The translations under genes were made by a program, and so were the position numbers. DNA of 5,559 bases from Caldifarciminota bacterium (lineage in GTDB: Bacteria; Hydrothermota; Hydrothermia; LBFQ01; DSFT01): contig WGAQ01000009.1 in NCBI GenBank assembly GCA_015494735.1, positions 1 to 5,559 on the forward strand, written 5' to 3'. This document shows, one piece after another, positions 1 through 5,348 of the stretch. The notes below the pieces were generated by a model. That model ran no database searches. It had not been told where the DNA came from and saw only the letters and a program-made list of their open reading frames with translations. Positions within the stretch are counted from its first letter, which is position 1, and each line of letters opens with the position of its first letter.

Positions 1-791
1 CTCTTCTTCATCTCTTCGGCTATGGTATGGCCGGATTCCACGGGCTTTCCGTCCTTTATGACATAATAGGGAGCGTGTATGTCGAACATCTCGTGGGACT
101 TATCACCTTCATAAGTGAGATTGGGTCCGATGTTTCCTCCAAATCCATCGATGATATGGCAGGACTGGCAGTTCTTCTCCACCACCAGGTCCTTGGCCAG
201 GTTGATGTAGTCCATTCCGGGAACGTCCTTGTCGAATCTGTGGCAGTAGTTGCAGTTGATCTGGAGCATGACGAGGCGGTCCTCATCGAACTTGTACTTC
301 TTCTGCATCTCCCTGGTGTAGGTGGGATAGAGCCAGCGGACTCCATGCTCTGCATGGGCTTCCTTCACGGTGAGGGCATTGGGAAGACCACCATGGCAGA
401 CGGTGCATCCAAACTTGTTGAGGGGGTGCTTGTCCAGAAGACCATCGGGATTGGGGTGGGTGCGGAATACCACGGGAACGTCATCCCCCTCGAGACCGGG
501 AACATCCACTCCCAGGTGACATGTCACGCATCTGTCGGCCGTATTGGGGCCCATCAACTCCTTATTCCATATCTGCCTTATACCCAGATCGATTTTGGCC
601 ACCTTTTCCTTGCCAATCTTCTTTTCGGCAATCTTCACGAATTCCTTCTGGTACTTCTTCCATTCGGGATTGGCTGTTCTGTAGATAACTATGCCGGTAA
701 ATATGGCCAGCACTATGCCGACGATGTAAATAAGGATGGAATCCTTCCAGTACTTATCTTCGAAGACATTTGCGGGTTTCTTCTCTGCCAT
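1..791 (-). CDS. Membrane-anchored multiheme cytochrome c of a bc-type quinol oxidoreductase (3' end outside window)
   Basis: Electron-output subunit of the complex encoded with the two upstream genes. 263 residues are visible; the C-terminus lies beyond the left edge. Residues 1-17 are charged, residues 18-36 form one hydrophobic segment with no obvious cleavage site (likely a membrane anchor), and the rest should be periplasmic. Four CXXCH heme c motifs are seen: CVTCH (88-92), CTVCH (129-133), CNYCH (180-184) and CQSCH (208-212). The fourth is followed by GFGGNIGPNL, typical of a class I mono-heme cytochrome c fold, so its Met ligand probably lies in the missing part. Additional His residues (112, 122, 146, 149) could be distal ligands for the first hemes. 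The ATG at 789-791 is fixed by a Shine-Dalgarno 6 nt upstream; the gap to the cytochrome b stop is 15 nt. It takes the place of cytochrome c1 but is not homologous in architecture. Certain as a multiheme c; its partner role is inferred from the operon. Confidence 0.93.
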   Translation of the reverse strand, partial: MAEKKPANVFEDKYWKDSILIYIVGIVLAIFTGIVIYRTANPEWKKYQKEFVKIAEKKIGKEKVAKIDLGIRQIWNKELMGPNTADRCVTCHLGVDVPGLEGDDVPVVFRTHPNPDGLLDKHPLNKFGCTVCHGGLPNALTVKEAHAEHGVRWLYPTYTREMQKKYKFDEDRLVMLQINCNYCHRFDKDVPGMDYINLAKDLVVEKNCQSCHIIDGFGGNIGPNLTYEGDKSHEMFDIHAPYYVIKDGKPVESGHTIAEEMKK

Positions 792-797
792 TTCAAG

Positions 798-804
798 CCT
801 CCTT
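798..804 (-). promoter_or_regulatory. Shine-Dalgarno of the cytochrome c gene
   Basis: AAGGAGG on the minus strand, 6 nt before the ATG at 789-791 and just after the cytochrome b stop codon (807-809). It sets the start and argues for translation from a shared polycistronic mRNA. Confidence 0.9.
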
Positions 805-806
805 TT

Positions 807-2048
807 TTAAAACAGATGAGGTATGGGGGGCCATGCCCAGGGCCAGTAAATGTTCCAGGATGGACCCCTGAAGTACATGGCGAATATGGTGAGGAAGGCC
901 AGTATGAGCATGATTATTCCAAAGGTCCAGTTCTGGAGTTTTCTGGATGGGTGGAACCATACGCCGGTTGCCTCATCGGGGGATTTGTCTATGAAGGGCA
1001 CTATGAGTCCCCAGAGGAACAGGATTCCGGGTATCACCACGCCGCCCACAAATCCACCGTTTATGGTGAACCATGGGGTCCTGATTGTGGTTATGGCCAG
1101 GAGTTCCTGCAACCAGAGGAAGTACCATGGGGCCTTTGCGGGGTTGGGTGTCCAGCTCGGGTCTGCGGGCTCCTCGAGGGGAGCATTGGATATGAGGGAC
1201 AGGAGCATCACGGCACCCAGACTTATGAGGAATACGAGGAAGGCTCTTCTTATGAGGGCGGGAATGGCAAAGGTGGTGTAGTCGTCGGGAACCAGCCTCT
1301 TCCCTTCCTTCTTGGCCTGCATCTTGTACTGCTCGCTCACAGCCAGACCGCCGTCCTTCCTGACCCTCCACATGTGGTAGGAGACTAACACCAGCAGAAG
1401 GGCGGGAAGAACGATGACGTGCAGGGCGTAGAACCTTATGAGGGTATTCTGGTCGATCTGGGTTCCACCTGCCAGGAGGAAGTGCAGGTAATTACCCATT
1501 ATGGGAACGGATTTTGCTATGTTGGCACCGATTGTGATGGCCCAGAGAGCCAGCTGGTCCCAGGGAAGGAGATAACCGGTGTAGGATAGCAGGAGGGTGA
1601 AGACCAGCAGGAACATACCCACTGCCCAGTTGACGGGCCTGTTGGCGTCGGGATTACCGCCATTCTTGAAGGCTCCGGTGAAGAAGACCCTGACCATGTG
1701 GAGGGTTACGAAGAAGACCATCAGATGCGCAGCCCAGCGGTGCATGTTTCTGAGGAACCATCCGAAGGAGACCGCATGCTGGAGGTCCTTTATGGTCCAG
1801 TAGGCCCTCTCCACGGAGGGGATGTAGAGGAACATGAGGATGATACCGGTAATGGTCAGAATCAGAAAGAGGGAAAAGGACACGGTCCCCAGCCACCAGG
1901 AGTAGGACCAGGACATGCTCCTGTAGGTGACCCTGGCAGGGAACCAGTGGAGAATGAAGTTCTTGGTGACGGCCTTCGTGGCCTCCACCTTACTGGAAGG
2001 TGCAAATGTCCATGTAAGTTTCCTCCACCACTCACTGAGTTTTTCCAT
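807..2048 (-). CDS. petB: Cytochrome b (fused b6 / subunit IV type) of a quinol:cytochrome c oxidoreductase
   Basis: 413-residue integral membrane protein that oxidises quinol at Qo and passes electrons across the membrane through two b hemes. About seven membrane helices (near 55-77, 98-123, 142-164, 207-228, 269-288, 333-353, 374-393), i.e. a b6-like four-helix half plus a subunit-IV-like three-helix half in one chain. Probable heme ligands are H103/H117 in helix B and H210/H225 in helix D. The helix D pair has 14 intervening residues, the b6-type spacing rather than the 13 of mitochondrial cytochrome b. The Qo motif, PEWY in ubiquinol enzymes, reads A306-P307-W308-Y309, so the glutamate is absent. 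The protein contains no cysteine, so a covalent ci heme as in b6f is not expected. A strong Shine-Dalgarno precedes the ATG; the gap to the Rieske gene is 29 nt. Low-potential quinol as substrate is inferred. Equivalent genes are also called qcrB. Confidence 0.95.
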   Translation of the reverse strand: MEKLSEWWRKLTWTFAPSSKVEATKAVTKNFILHWFPARVTYRSMSWSYSWWLGTVSFSLFLILTITGIILMFLYIPSVERAYWTIKDLQHAVSFGWFLRNMHRWAAHLMVFFVTLHMVRVFFTGAFKNGGNPDANRPVNWAVGMFLLVFTLLLSYTGYLLPWDQLALWAITIGANIAKSVPIMGNYLHFLLAGGTQIDQNTLIRFYALHVIVLPALLLVLVSYHMWRVRKDGGLAVSEQYKMQAKKEGKRLVPDDYTTFAIPALIRRAFLVFLISLGAVMLLSLISNAPLEEPADPSWTPNPAKAPWYFLWLQELLAITTIRTPWFTINGGFVGGVVIPGILFLWGLIVPFIDKSPDEATGVWFHPSRKLQNWTFGIIMLILAFLTIFAMYFRGPSWNIYWPWAWPPIPHLF

Positions 2049-2053
2049 GGAAA

Positions 2054-2060
2054 CCTCCTT
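2054..2060 (-). promoter_or_regulatory. Shine-Dalgarno of the cytochrome b gene
   Basis: AAGGAGG on the minus strand, 5 nt before the ATG at 2046-2048, in the 29-nt gap after the Rieske stop codon (2078-2080). Confidence 0.88.
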
Positions 2061-2077
2061 TTATTTTCCTGATGGGG

Positions 2078-2572
2078 TTATACGTTCAGCACGAAGCGGA
2101 AATCGCTCTTAACTTCCCTGCTGGTGTCCACGACCAGCTGTCCATCGGGAGCCAGGTCCAGGGGATAGTAGGGCAGGGGTCTGGGAGCGGGTCCGGCGAA
2201 TGGGGTACCTTCACCATAGAACTTGGAACCGTGGCATGGACAGTGGAACTCCCACTGCTCTGTGAATTCCCTCTTGCCAACCTTCACCTTCTTGGGTTTG
2301 GGGAATGTGACCAGATTGACGGTGCATCCCAGATGGGTACAGACGGCGGATATGGTCCAGAAGGTGTTGCCTTCCCTGATGACGAACAGCCTGTACTTAG
2401 AGAGGAAAGTTATCCCTTCGGAGAAGTCGTCGGGGAATCCTATCTTGAACTTCTTGGGAGGCTCGTACACCACGTTGGGAACGATGGAGCGGAGCATGGC
2501 AAAAGCCTGCCCCACCAGAGCGAAGAGAACGGCAAACCTCCCCAGGTATGCTAAAAATTTCCTTCTGGTCAT
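2078..2572 (-). CDS. petA: Rieske [2Fe-2S] iron-sulfur subunit of the quinol oxidoreductase
   Basis: 164 residues. Takes an electron from quinol at the Qo site of cytochrome b and hands it to the cytochrome c subunit. The N-terminus has a Tat-like motif, TRRKFL (2-7), followed by a hydrophobic segment (about 13-31) that would stay as the membrane anchor of the folded, exported cluster domain. Cluster-binding boxes are CTHLGC (78-83) and CPCHGS (111-116): C78/H80 and C111/H114 as ligands, C83/C113 as the usual disulfide. The GPAPRPLP stretch (127-134) is the conserved Pro loop. Odd: C78 to C111 is 33 residues, against 18 in b6f Rieske proteins, because a Lys-rich segment (about 91-106) is inserted between the boxes. 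First gene of the operon. No Shine-Dalgarno upstream; the start is supported by the Tat motif at residue 2 and by a -10-like box 6 nt upstream, suggesting a leaderless mRNA. Equivalent genes are also called qcrA. Confidence 0.95.
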   Translation of the reverse strand: MTRRKFLAYLGRFAVLFALVGQAFAMLRSIVPNVVYEPPKKFKIGFPDDFSEGITFLSKYRLFVIREGNTFWTISAVCTHLGCTVNLVTFPKPKKVKVGKREFTEQWEFHCPCHGSKFYGEGTPFAGPAPRPLPYYPLDLAPDGQLVVDTSREVKSDFRFVLNV

Positions 2573-2578
2573 GCAACA

Positions 2579-2584
2579 ATTTTA
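2579..2584 (-). promoter_or_regulatory. Candidate -10 element of the Rieske/cytochrome operon (leaderless)
   Basis: TAAAAT on the minus strand, ending 6 nt before the ATG at 2570-2572, with no Shine-Dalgarno between. Transcription starting 6-7 nt downstream of the hexamer would begin at or near the A of ATG. No good TTGACA-like -35 is seen at 16-18 nt. The case rests on the same arrangement at two other gene starts in this window. Confidence 0.5.
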
Positions 2585-2672
2585 ATGGATTGAGTTACGC
2601 AAATATCTGCCCGACCCCTGTATAAAGTGTGGAGTGAGTAAATTACCAACCTTCTGAGGGGAACTTTCCGGA

Positions 2673-2695
2673 TTCGAAGGGAGTCTTCCCCCGAA
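2673..2695. other. Imperfect inverted repeat between the divergent promoters
   Basis: TTCG-aa-GGGA, loop GTCT, TCCC-c-CGAA: 8 base pairs with one small internal loop. It sits 15-37 nt upstream of the plus-strand -10 candidate, where the -35 region or an operator would be. No T-tract follows on either side, so it does not look like a terminator. It may be a regulator site or chance. Confidence 0.2.
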
Positions 2696-2709
2696 CGGAC
2701 AATCTGCCT

Positions 2710-2715
2710 TATAAT
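2710..2715 (+). promoter_or_regulatory. TATAAT -10 element of the exported-protein gene (leaderless)
   Basis: A perfect TATAAT ends 6 nt before the ATG at 2722-2724. No Shine-Dalgarno can fit in the 6-nt gap, and the expected transcription start is the ATG itself or within a base of it. The -35 region (around 2687-2692, C-rich) is poor, so an activator or an extended element may be involved. Confidence 0.6.
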
Positions 2716-2721
2716 TACGCC

Positions 2722-3291
2722 ATGAGGAAAATATTCTTCCTTTCGATGTCAATGGCTCTCTCAATGGGCATGGCGCACGCGGAGGAGGTGAAGTATTTCG
2801 AAATGCAGGGTTTCATTTACGGGGAAAACAGGGGAATCTATTACAGGATTCCGGTTCGCCTCATCTACGACCCCGCGAAGGATGTGGTTCGCATAAACTA
2901 CGACGGACTGCTGGACAGGTATGCATTCGTCCTCAACAGGAGGGACAGGAAGATTCTCCGGGACTATATCGGCAAATATCTGGACTGGGTTAAGGAGGCG
3001 AAGAGGAGGGGGATGCTCGTCGGGAGGACCTTTGGAATCGTGAAGATTCCCCTCCTGTACAACTTTCGGGGTATGGGATGGAGTTATGACCCATCCGTTT
3101 CCCTCAAGATAAAGGCCCTGGGAAAATCTCTTCGATACATGCTCGTTCTGGACATTACCAGTTCCATGTACGCCAGTGGCTCCGCGGGGGAGCAGGTGGA
3201 TGACCTGTTCCTTCTGGAGAAGCAGGCAAAACAACTCTACGATGCCCTGAGCGATGAATTCATAAAGAAAGCAACTGGCTCCGGTGATTGA
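2722..3291 (+). CDS. Exported protein of unknown function
   Basis: 189 residues; I do not recognise the family. The first 20 residues form a clear Sec-type signal peptide (MRK, a hydrophobic Met/Leu/Ser core, then AHA before EE), so the mature protein should be periplasmic or exported. The mature part has no Cys, no heme motif and no further membrane helix. It is rich in aromatic and basic residues: beta-like segments up to about residue 72 (IYYRIPVRLIYD, DVVRINYDG), a charged helix-like stretch at 73-98, then more strand-like sequence (GIVKIPLLYNF, YMLVLDITSSMY at 139-150), and a helical acidic/basic tail. DITSS (144-148) loosely recalls a DxSxS MIDAS motif, but nothing else of a von Willebrand A domain is present. 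It is transcribed away from the bc-complex operon with overlapping control regions, so it may be co-regulated with it. Start chosen from the signal peptide and the TATAAT 6 nt upstream. Confidence 0.82.
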   Translation: MRKIFFLSMSMALSMGMAHAEEVKYFEMQGFIYGENRGIYYRIPVRLIYDPAKDVVRINYDGLLDRYAFVLNRRDRKILRDYIGKYLDWVKEAKRRGMLVGRTFGIVKIPLLYNFRGMGWSYDPSVSLKIKALGKSLRYMLVLDITSSMYASGSAGEQVDDLFLLEKQAKQLYDALSDEFIKKATGSGD

Positions 3292-3346
3292 AGACGGGAG
3301 GGAATTCACCTGCAATCTTAAGACAGGCTGTATTCCGGTGCAGGAT

Positions 3347-3790
3347 TCATTTATCCGGAAGCAATTCCCCCGACTTTATGCCCTCTATTATCTTCAGGAA
3401 TTTCTCCGGTATCCTGATAGGACGGAATTTCTCATTGACGAATACGTGCTCCGTAGTGGCTGTGGCGAGAATTTCCCCATTCCTCACCACTTCGTATTCG
3501 TAGTGGAATTTTATCCGGCTGTCTATTACGAGGTCCATGATGTTGACGGTTATAATGTCTCCGTAATAAGCCGGACGCATGTATCTGATATTCACCGACA
3601 CCACCGGAACTATGAATCCTTCCTTCTCCATGACCGAATAGGGATATCCGATGGAGTCCCAGAGCTCTGTTCTCGCCGCCTCGAGATAGACCACATAGAC
3701 CGAGTGGTGCACGATTCCCATCTGGTCCGTTTCCGCATACCGCACCTTTATGTTATGAGAGAACAGCGGTGAGCGCTTCGATGAAGGCAT
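3347..3790 (-). CDS. Hotdog-fold acyl-CoA thioesterase (YbgC/FadM, 4-hydroxybenzoyl-CoA thioesterase family)
   Basis: 147 residues, the usual length of this family, which hydrolyses acyl-CoA thioesters in the cytoplasm as small oligomers. The family signature is clear: RYAETDQMGIVHHSVYVVYLE at 17-37, with the catalytic Asp at D22 and H29 at the position of the YbgC active-site His, followed by AARTELWDSIG (38-48). The central beta segments (VPVVSVNIRYMRPAYYGD, and FHYEYEV near 95-101) match the second half of the hotdog fold. Substrate cannot be told; YbgC-like proteins act on short to long acyl-CoAs or acyl-ACPs. The start is set by AAGGAGG 6 nt upstream, inside hisC, giving a 38-nt overlap with the hisC end and probable translational coupling. 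Convergent with the exported-protein gene, 55 nt apart. Confidence 0.9.
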   Translation of the reverse strand: MPSSKRSPLFSHNIKVRYAETDQMGIVHHSVYVVYLEAARTELWDSIGYPYSVMEKEGFIVPVVSVNIRYMRPAYYGDIITVNIMDLVIDSRIKFHYEYEVVRNGEILATATTEHVFVNEKFRPIRIPEKFLKIIEGIKSGELLPDK

Positions 3791-4793
3791 CGTTTTCCTC
3801 CTTTTTCCCTATGGTTACCCTCAGATGGTTCTCCAGTCCAGGCATGCGGGAAGTATTCCTGATTCTGACCCCCCTCTCCAGAAGCCCGTTGTAAATCCTA
3901 TCTGCATCTTCCACGCGAAAGAGGATGAAGTTGGCGTGGGATGGGTAATACTTGACTCCCAGATTTTCGAAAACTCTGTAGAGTCTTTCCTTTTCTGCAT
4001 TCACGTGCTTTGCAGATTCCTCCATGTGGGGCTTCAGGAGGTGGAAGTGGCGCAGGATTACCAGTTGAAACATATTCATGTGATACGGTGCGGTGAGGAT
4101 TTCGTCCACCATCTTTATCACTTCCGGATGGGCGATGACGTATCCTATGCGCACCCCTGCCAGGAGACTCTTGGAAAGGCTACGTATTATAAAGAGATTG
4201 GGGAATTCCCCGACCAGATGAGCATAGGTTATGCCACTGAAGGGATAGTAAGCCTCGTCCAGAGCCACAAATTTGCCTGTCTCCAGTGCCCTGCGTATCA
4301 CCTCTTCCTCCTGGACATTTCCCGTCGGGTTGTTGGGATTTACGATGGTGATGATGTCCTTTTCCCTGAAGGTGTCCGGGTCTATAACGTAGTTCACACC
4401 CAGAGTTATCCTCTCTGCTTCAGTCTGGGTCAGTCGGGCTGCGTGTTTGAATATGGGATACGTGGGCTCGTATATCACGGCTTTCCTGCCCTTTCCCCCT
4501 GCGAGGAAGAAGACCATCCAGATTCCCTGGTCAGCCCCTATGGTAAAGGCGATATTCTCAGGATTCAGCCCAATGGTCCGGGCGAATATCTCCCGGGTTT
4601 CCTGATAATAGGTGGGCTGGGGATACCTGTTCCACTCTATCCTTTTGAATTCCTCCAGCAGTTTTTCCTTCACCTCGTACGGCACATCGAAGGGGGATTC
4701 GTTCTGGTCCAGTTTGGCGATGTACTTTATGTCGGAGAGGGGCATGGGGGATGCGACGGGAAGGTCATCCCTCAGAAAACTGAAATCGCTCAT
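3753..4793 (-). CDS. hisC: Histidinol-phosphate aminotransferase (PLP fold type I)
   Basis: 346 residues, close to the usual 350. Transfers an amino group from glutamate to imidazole-acetol phosphate in histidine synthesis; HisC-like enzymes can also act on aromatic amino acids. Visible features: LDQNESPFD (28-36), the substrate-binding N-terminal arm; NRYPQP (55-60); GADQGI (86-91) in the PLP phosphate loop; NPNNPTG (152-158) with N155 contacting the PLP ring oxygen; DEAYY (179-183) with D179 to the PLP ring nitrogen; SLSKS (205-209) with K208 as Schiff-base lysine; GVRIGY (213-218) with R215 for phosphate; LRVTIG (324-329) with R325 for the substrate carboxylate. No key residue is missing. 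No other his genes lie nearby. The ATG lies 18 nt after the stop of the broken PIN gene, has no Shine-Dalgarno, and has a TAAACT box 6 nt upstream. The thioesterase start overlaps its 3' end by 38 nt. Confidence 0.93.
   Translation of the reverse strand: MSDFSFLRDDLPVASPMPLSDIKYIAKLDQNESPFDVPYEVKEKLLEEFKRIEWNRYPQPTYYQETREIFARTIGLNPENIAFTIGADQGIWMVFFLAGGKGRKAVIYEPTYPIFKHAARLTQTEAERITLGVNYVIDPDTFREKDIITIVNPNNPTGNVQEEEVIRRALETGKFVALDEAYYPFSGITYAHLVGEFPNLFIIRSLSKSLLAGVRIGYVIAHPEVIKMVDEILTAPYHMNMFQLVILRHFHLLKPHMEESAKHVNAEKERLYRVFENLGVKYYPSHANFILFRVEDADRIYNGLLERGVRIRNTSRMPGLENHLRVTIGKKEENDAFIEALTAVLS
3797..3803 (-). promoter_or_regulatory. Shine-Dalgarno of the thioesterase gene, inside hisC
   Basis: AAGGAGG on the minus strand, 6 nt before the ATG at 3788-3790. 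It decides the thioesterase start and shows that the 38-nt overlap with hisC is real rather than an over-extended reading frame. Confidence 0.85.
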
Positions 4794-4799
4794 GGAGAA

Positions 4800-4805
4800 A
4801 GTTTA
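4800..4805 (-). promoter_or_regulatory. Candidate -10 element of hisC (leaderless)
   Basis: TAAACT on the minus strand, ending 6 nt before the hisC ATG (4791-4793), the same spacing as at the other two Shine-Dalgarno-less starts. It lies in the 18-nt gap after the PIN pseudogene. No convincing -35 box. A second AT-rich hexamer (CATAAT, 4822-4827) is an alternative. Confidence 0.4.
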
Positions 4806-4811
4806 GAGGAT

Positions 4812-5292
4812 TCAGGGCAGGATTATGCCCATTTCGAGAGGCGCTTCTTCCATATTATCGTATGGAACAGGTATCACCTGAAATTGATGGTAATTCCTCT
4901 CCAGAAATTCGATGGCGCATCCATCCCCTGTCAGGAATGCACTTCGGAAGGCGTTTCGTGATGGACACATTTACTCGCCTGAATTATGGCATCTGCTTCT
5001 CCATCGTGCAAACAATTCATAGACATGTTCGATAATCTCTGAATATCCCTTGTGGAAGTTTTAATCGGGCAGGGGAAATATTTCGCTGAACCGTAAGATT
5101 GATAAACCTTTTTCAGAGTTTTGTCTTTCTTTCTGGGGTTTGGGGACAGGAATTCCTGTATGACCCGCTCGGGGAATAATATCACCTCGTATTCCAGCGC
5201 AATGTGGTTGAGGACTCTTAGTGTGGTGTTTTATCTACACGGTTCAGAATATTGATTAACGCATCCATATCGATGATGGGGCCCTTTACCAT
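4812..5292 (-). pseudogene. PIN-domain protein (VapC-like / DUF3368-like RNase), broken by two frameshifts
   Basis: No single frame covers this stretch, but three minus-strand frames in series spell one PIN-domain protein. Frame 1 (5218-5292) gives the N-terminus with IIDMDALINIL, then a premature stop. Frame 2 (about 5230 down to 4931) gives RVLNHIALEYEVILFPERVIQEF and later LHDGEADAII, then a stop. Frame 3 (ending at the TGA 4812-4814) gives AFLTGDGCAIEFLERN and the C-terminus. Both junctions need one extra base: the first at an A4 run (T run on plus, 5229-5232), the second between 4934 and 4970. Repaired, it would be about 160 residues, the normal PIN size. All four acidic positions remain: D8 in IIDMDAL, E in VIQEF, E/D in GEADAI, D in LTGD. 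PIN proteins are usually Mg-dependent RNases, often toxins; no antitoxin gene is visible. Its 5' end abuts the insertion sequence. Sequencing error at the A run is possible for one junction; two independent shifts favour a dead gene. Confidence 0.75.
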
Positions 5293-5306
5293 TTTATGTG
5301 TAAGCG

Positions 5307-5330
5307 ACCCCTCCCGGAGGGGGGAGGGGT
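5307..5330 (+). terminator. GC-rich hairpin at the IS end, upstream of the transposase
   Basis: Perfect 9-bp stem: ACCCCTCCC (5307-5315) with GGGAGGGGT (5322-5330), six-base loop. It lies between the IS end and the transposase ribosome site. It could stop or structure transcripts entering the element from outside, a common IS safeguard against read-through expression. There is no long U-tract after it on either strand, so intrinsic termination is uncertain; an RNA structure limiting translation is the alternative. Confidence 0.5.
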
Positions 5331-5342
5331 TTCTCCCAAACA

Positions 5343-5348
5343 GGAGGG
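5343..5348 (+). promoter_or_regulatory. Shine-Dalgarno of the transposase
   Basis: GGAGGG, 6 nt before the ATG at 5355-5357 (a second ATG follows at once). TCTCCC at 5332-5337 can pair with GGGAGA at 5346-5351, and CCCTCC in the 5' arm of the upstream hairpin can pair with the whole GGAGGG, so the site may be occluded in long transcripts. Confidence 0.8.

Noticed and set aside
27..1388. 453-residue plus-strand open frame opposite the cytochrome c and b genes
   Set aside because: It is in codon register with the real minus-strand genes and stays open because they seldom use TTA, CTA and TCA codons. It has no ribosome site and spans two clearly functional genes and their intergenic gap.
2582..2764. 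60-residue minus-strand ORF across the divergent intergenic region
   Set aside because: Overlaps both promoter candidates and the exported-protein start, with no ribosome site and unremarkable composition.
3309..3344. CCTGCA/TGCAGG inverted repeat between the convergent exported-protein and thioesterase genes as a terminator
   Set aside because: Only 6 bp with a 24-nt loop and no T-tract on either side; too weak to call.
3265..3346. CRISPR, tRNA or other RNA genes here and elsewhere in the window
   Set aside because: No direct-repeat array and no cloverleaf or conserved RNA motif was seen; nearly all sequence is accounted for by genes.
3284..3772. 162-residue plus-strand open frame opposite the thioesterase gene
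   Set aside because: Antisense of a well-supported hotdog thioesterase; no ribosome site.
3825..4961. 378-residue plus-strand open frame opposite hisC
   Set aside because: Antisense to hisC, whose active-site motifs are all intact; the translation shows no family features and runs into the PIN pseudogene.
4931..5185. 84-residue minus-strand ORF as an independent small gene
   Set aside because: It begins at a GTG inside the PIN fold and ends at a frameshift stop; its sequence is the middle third of the PIN pseudogene.
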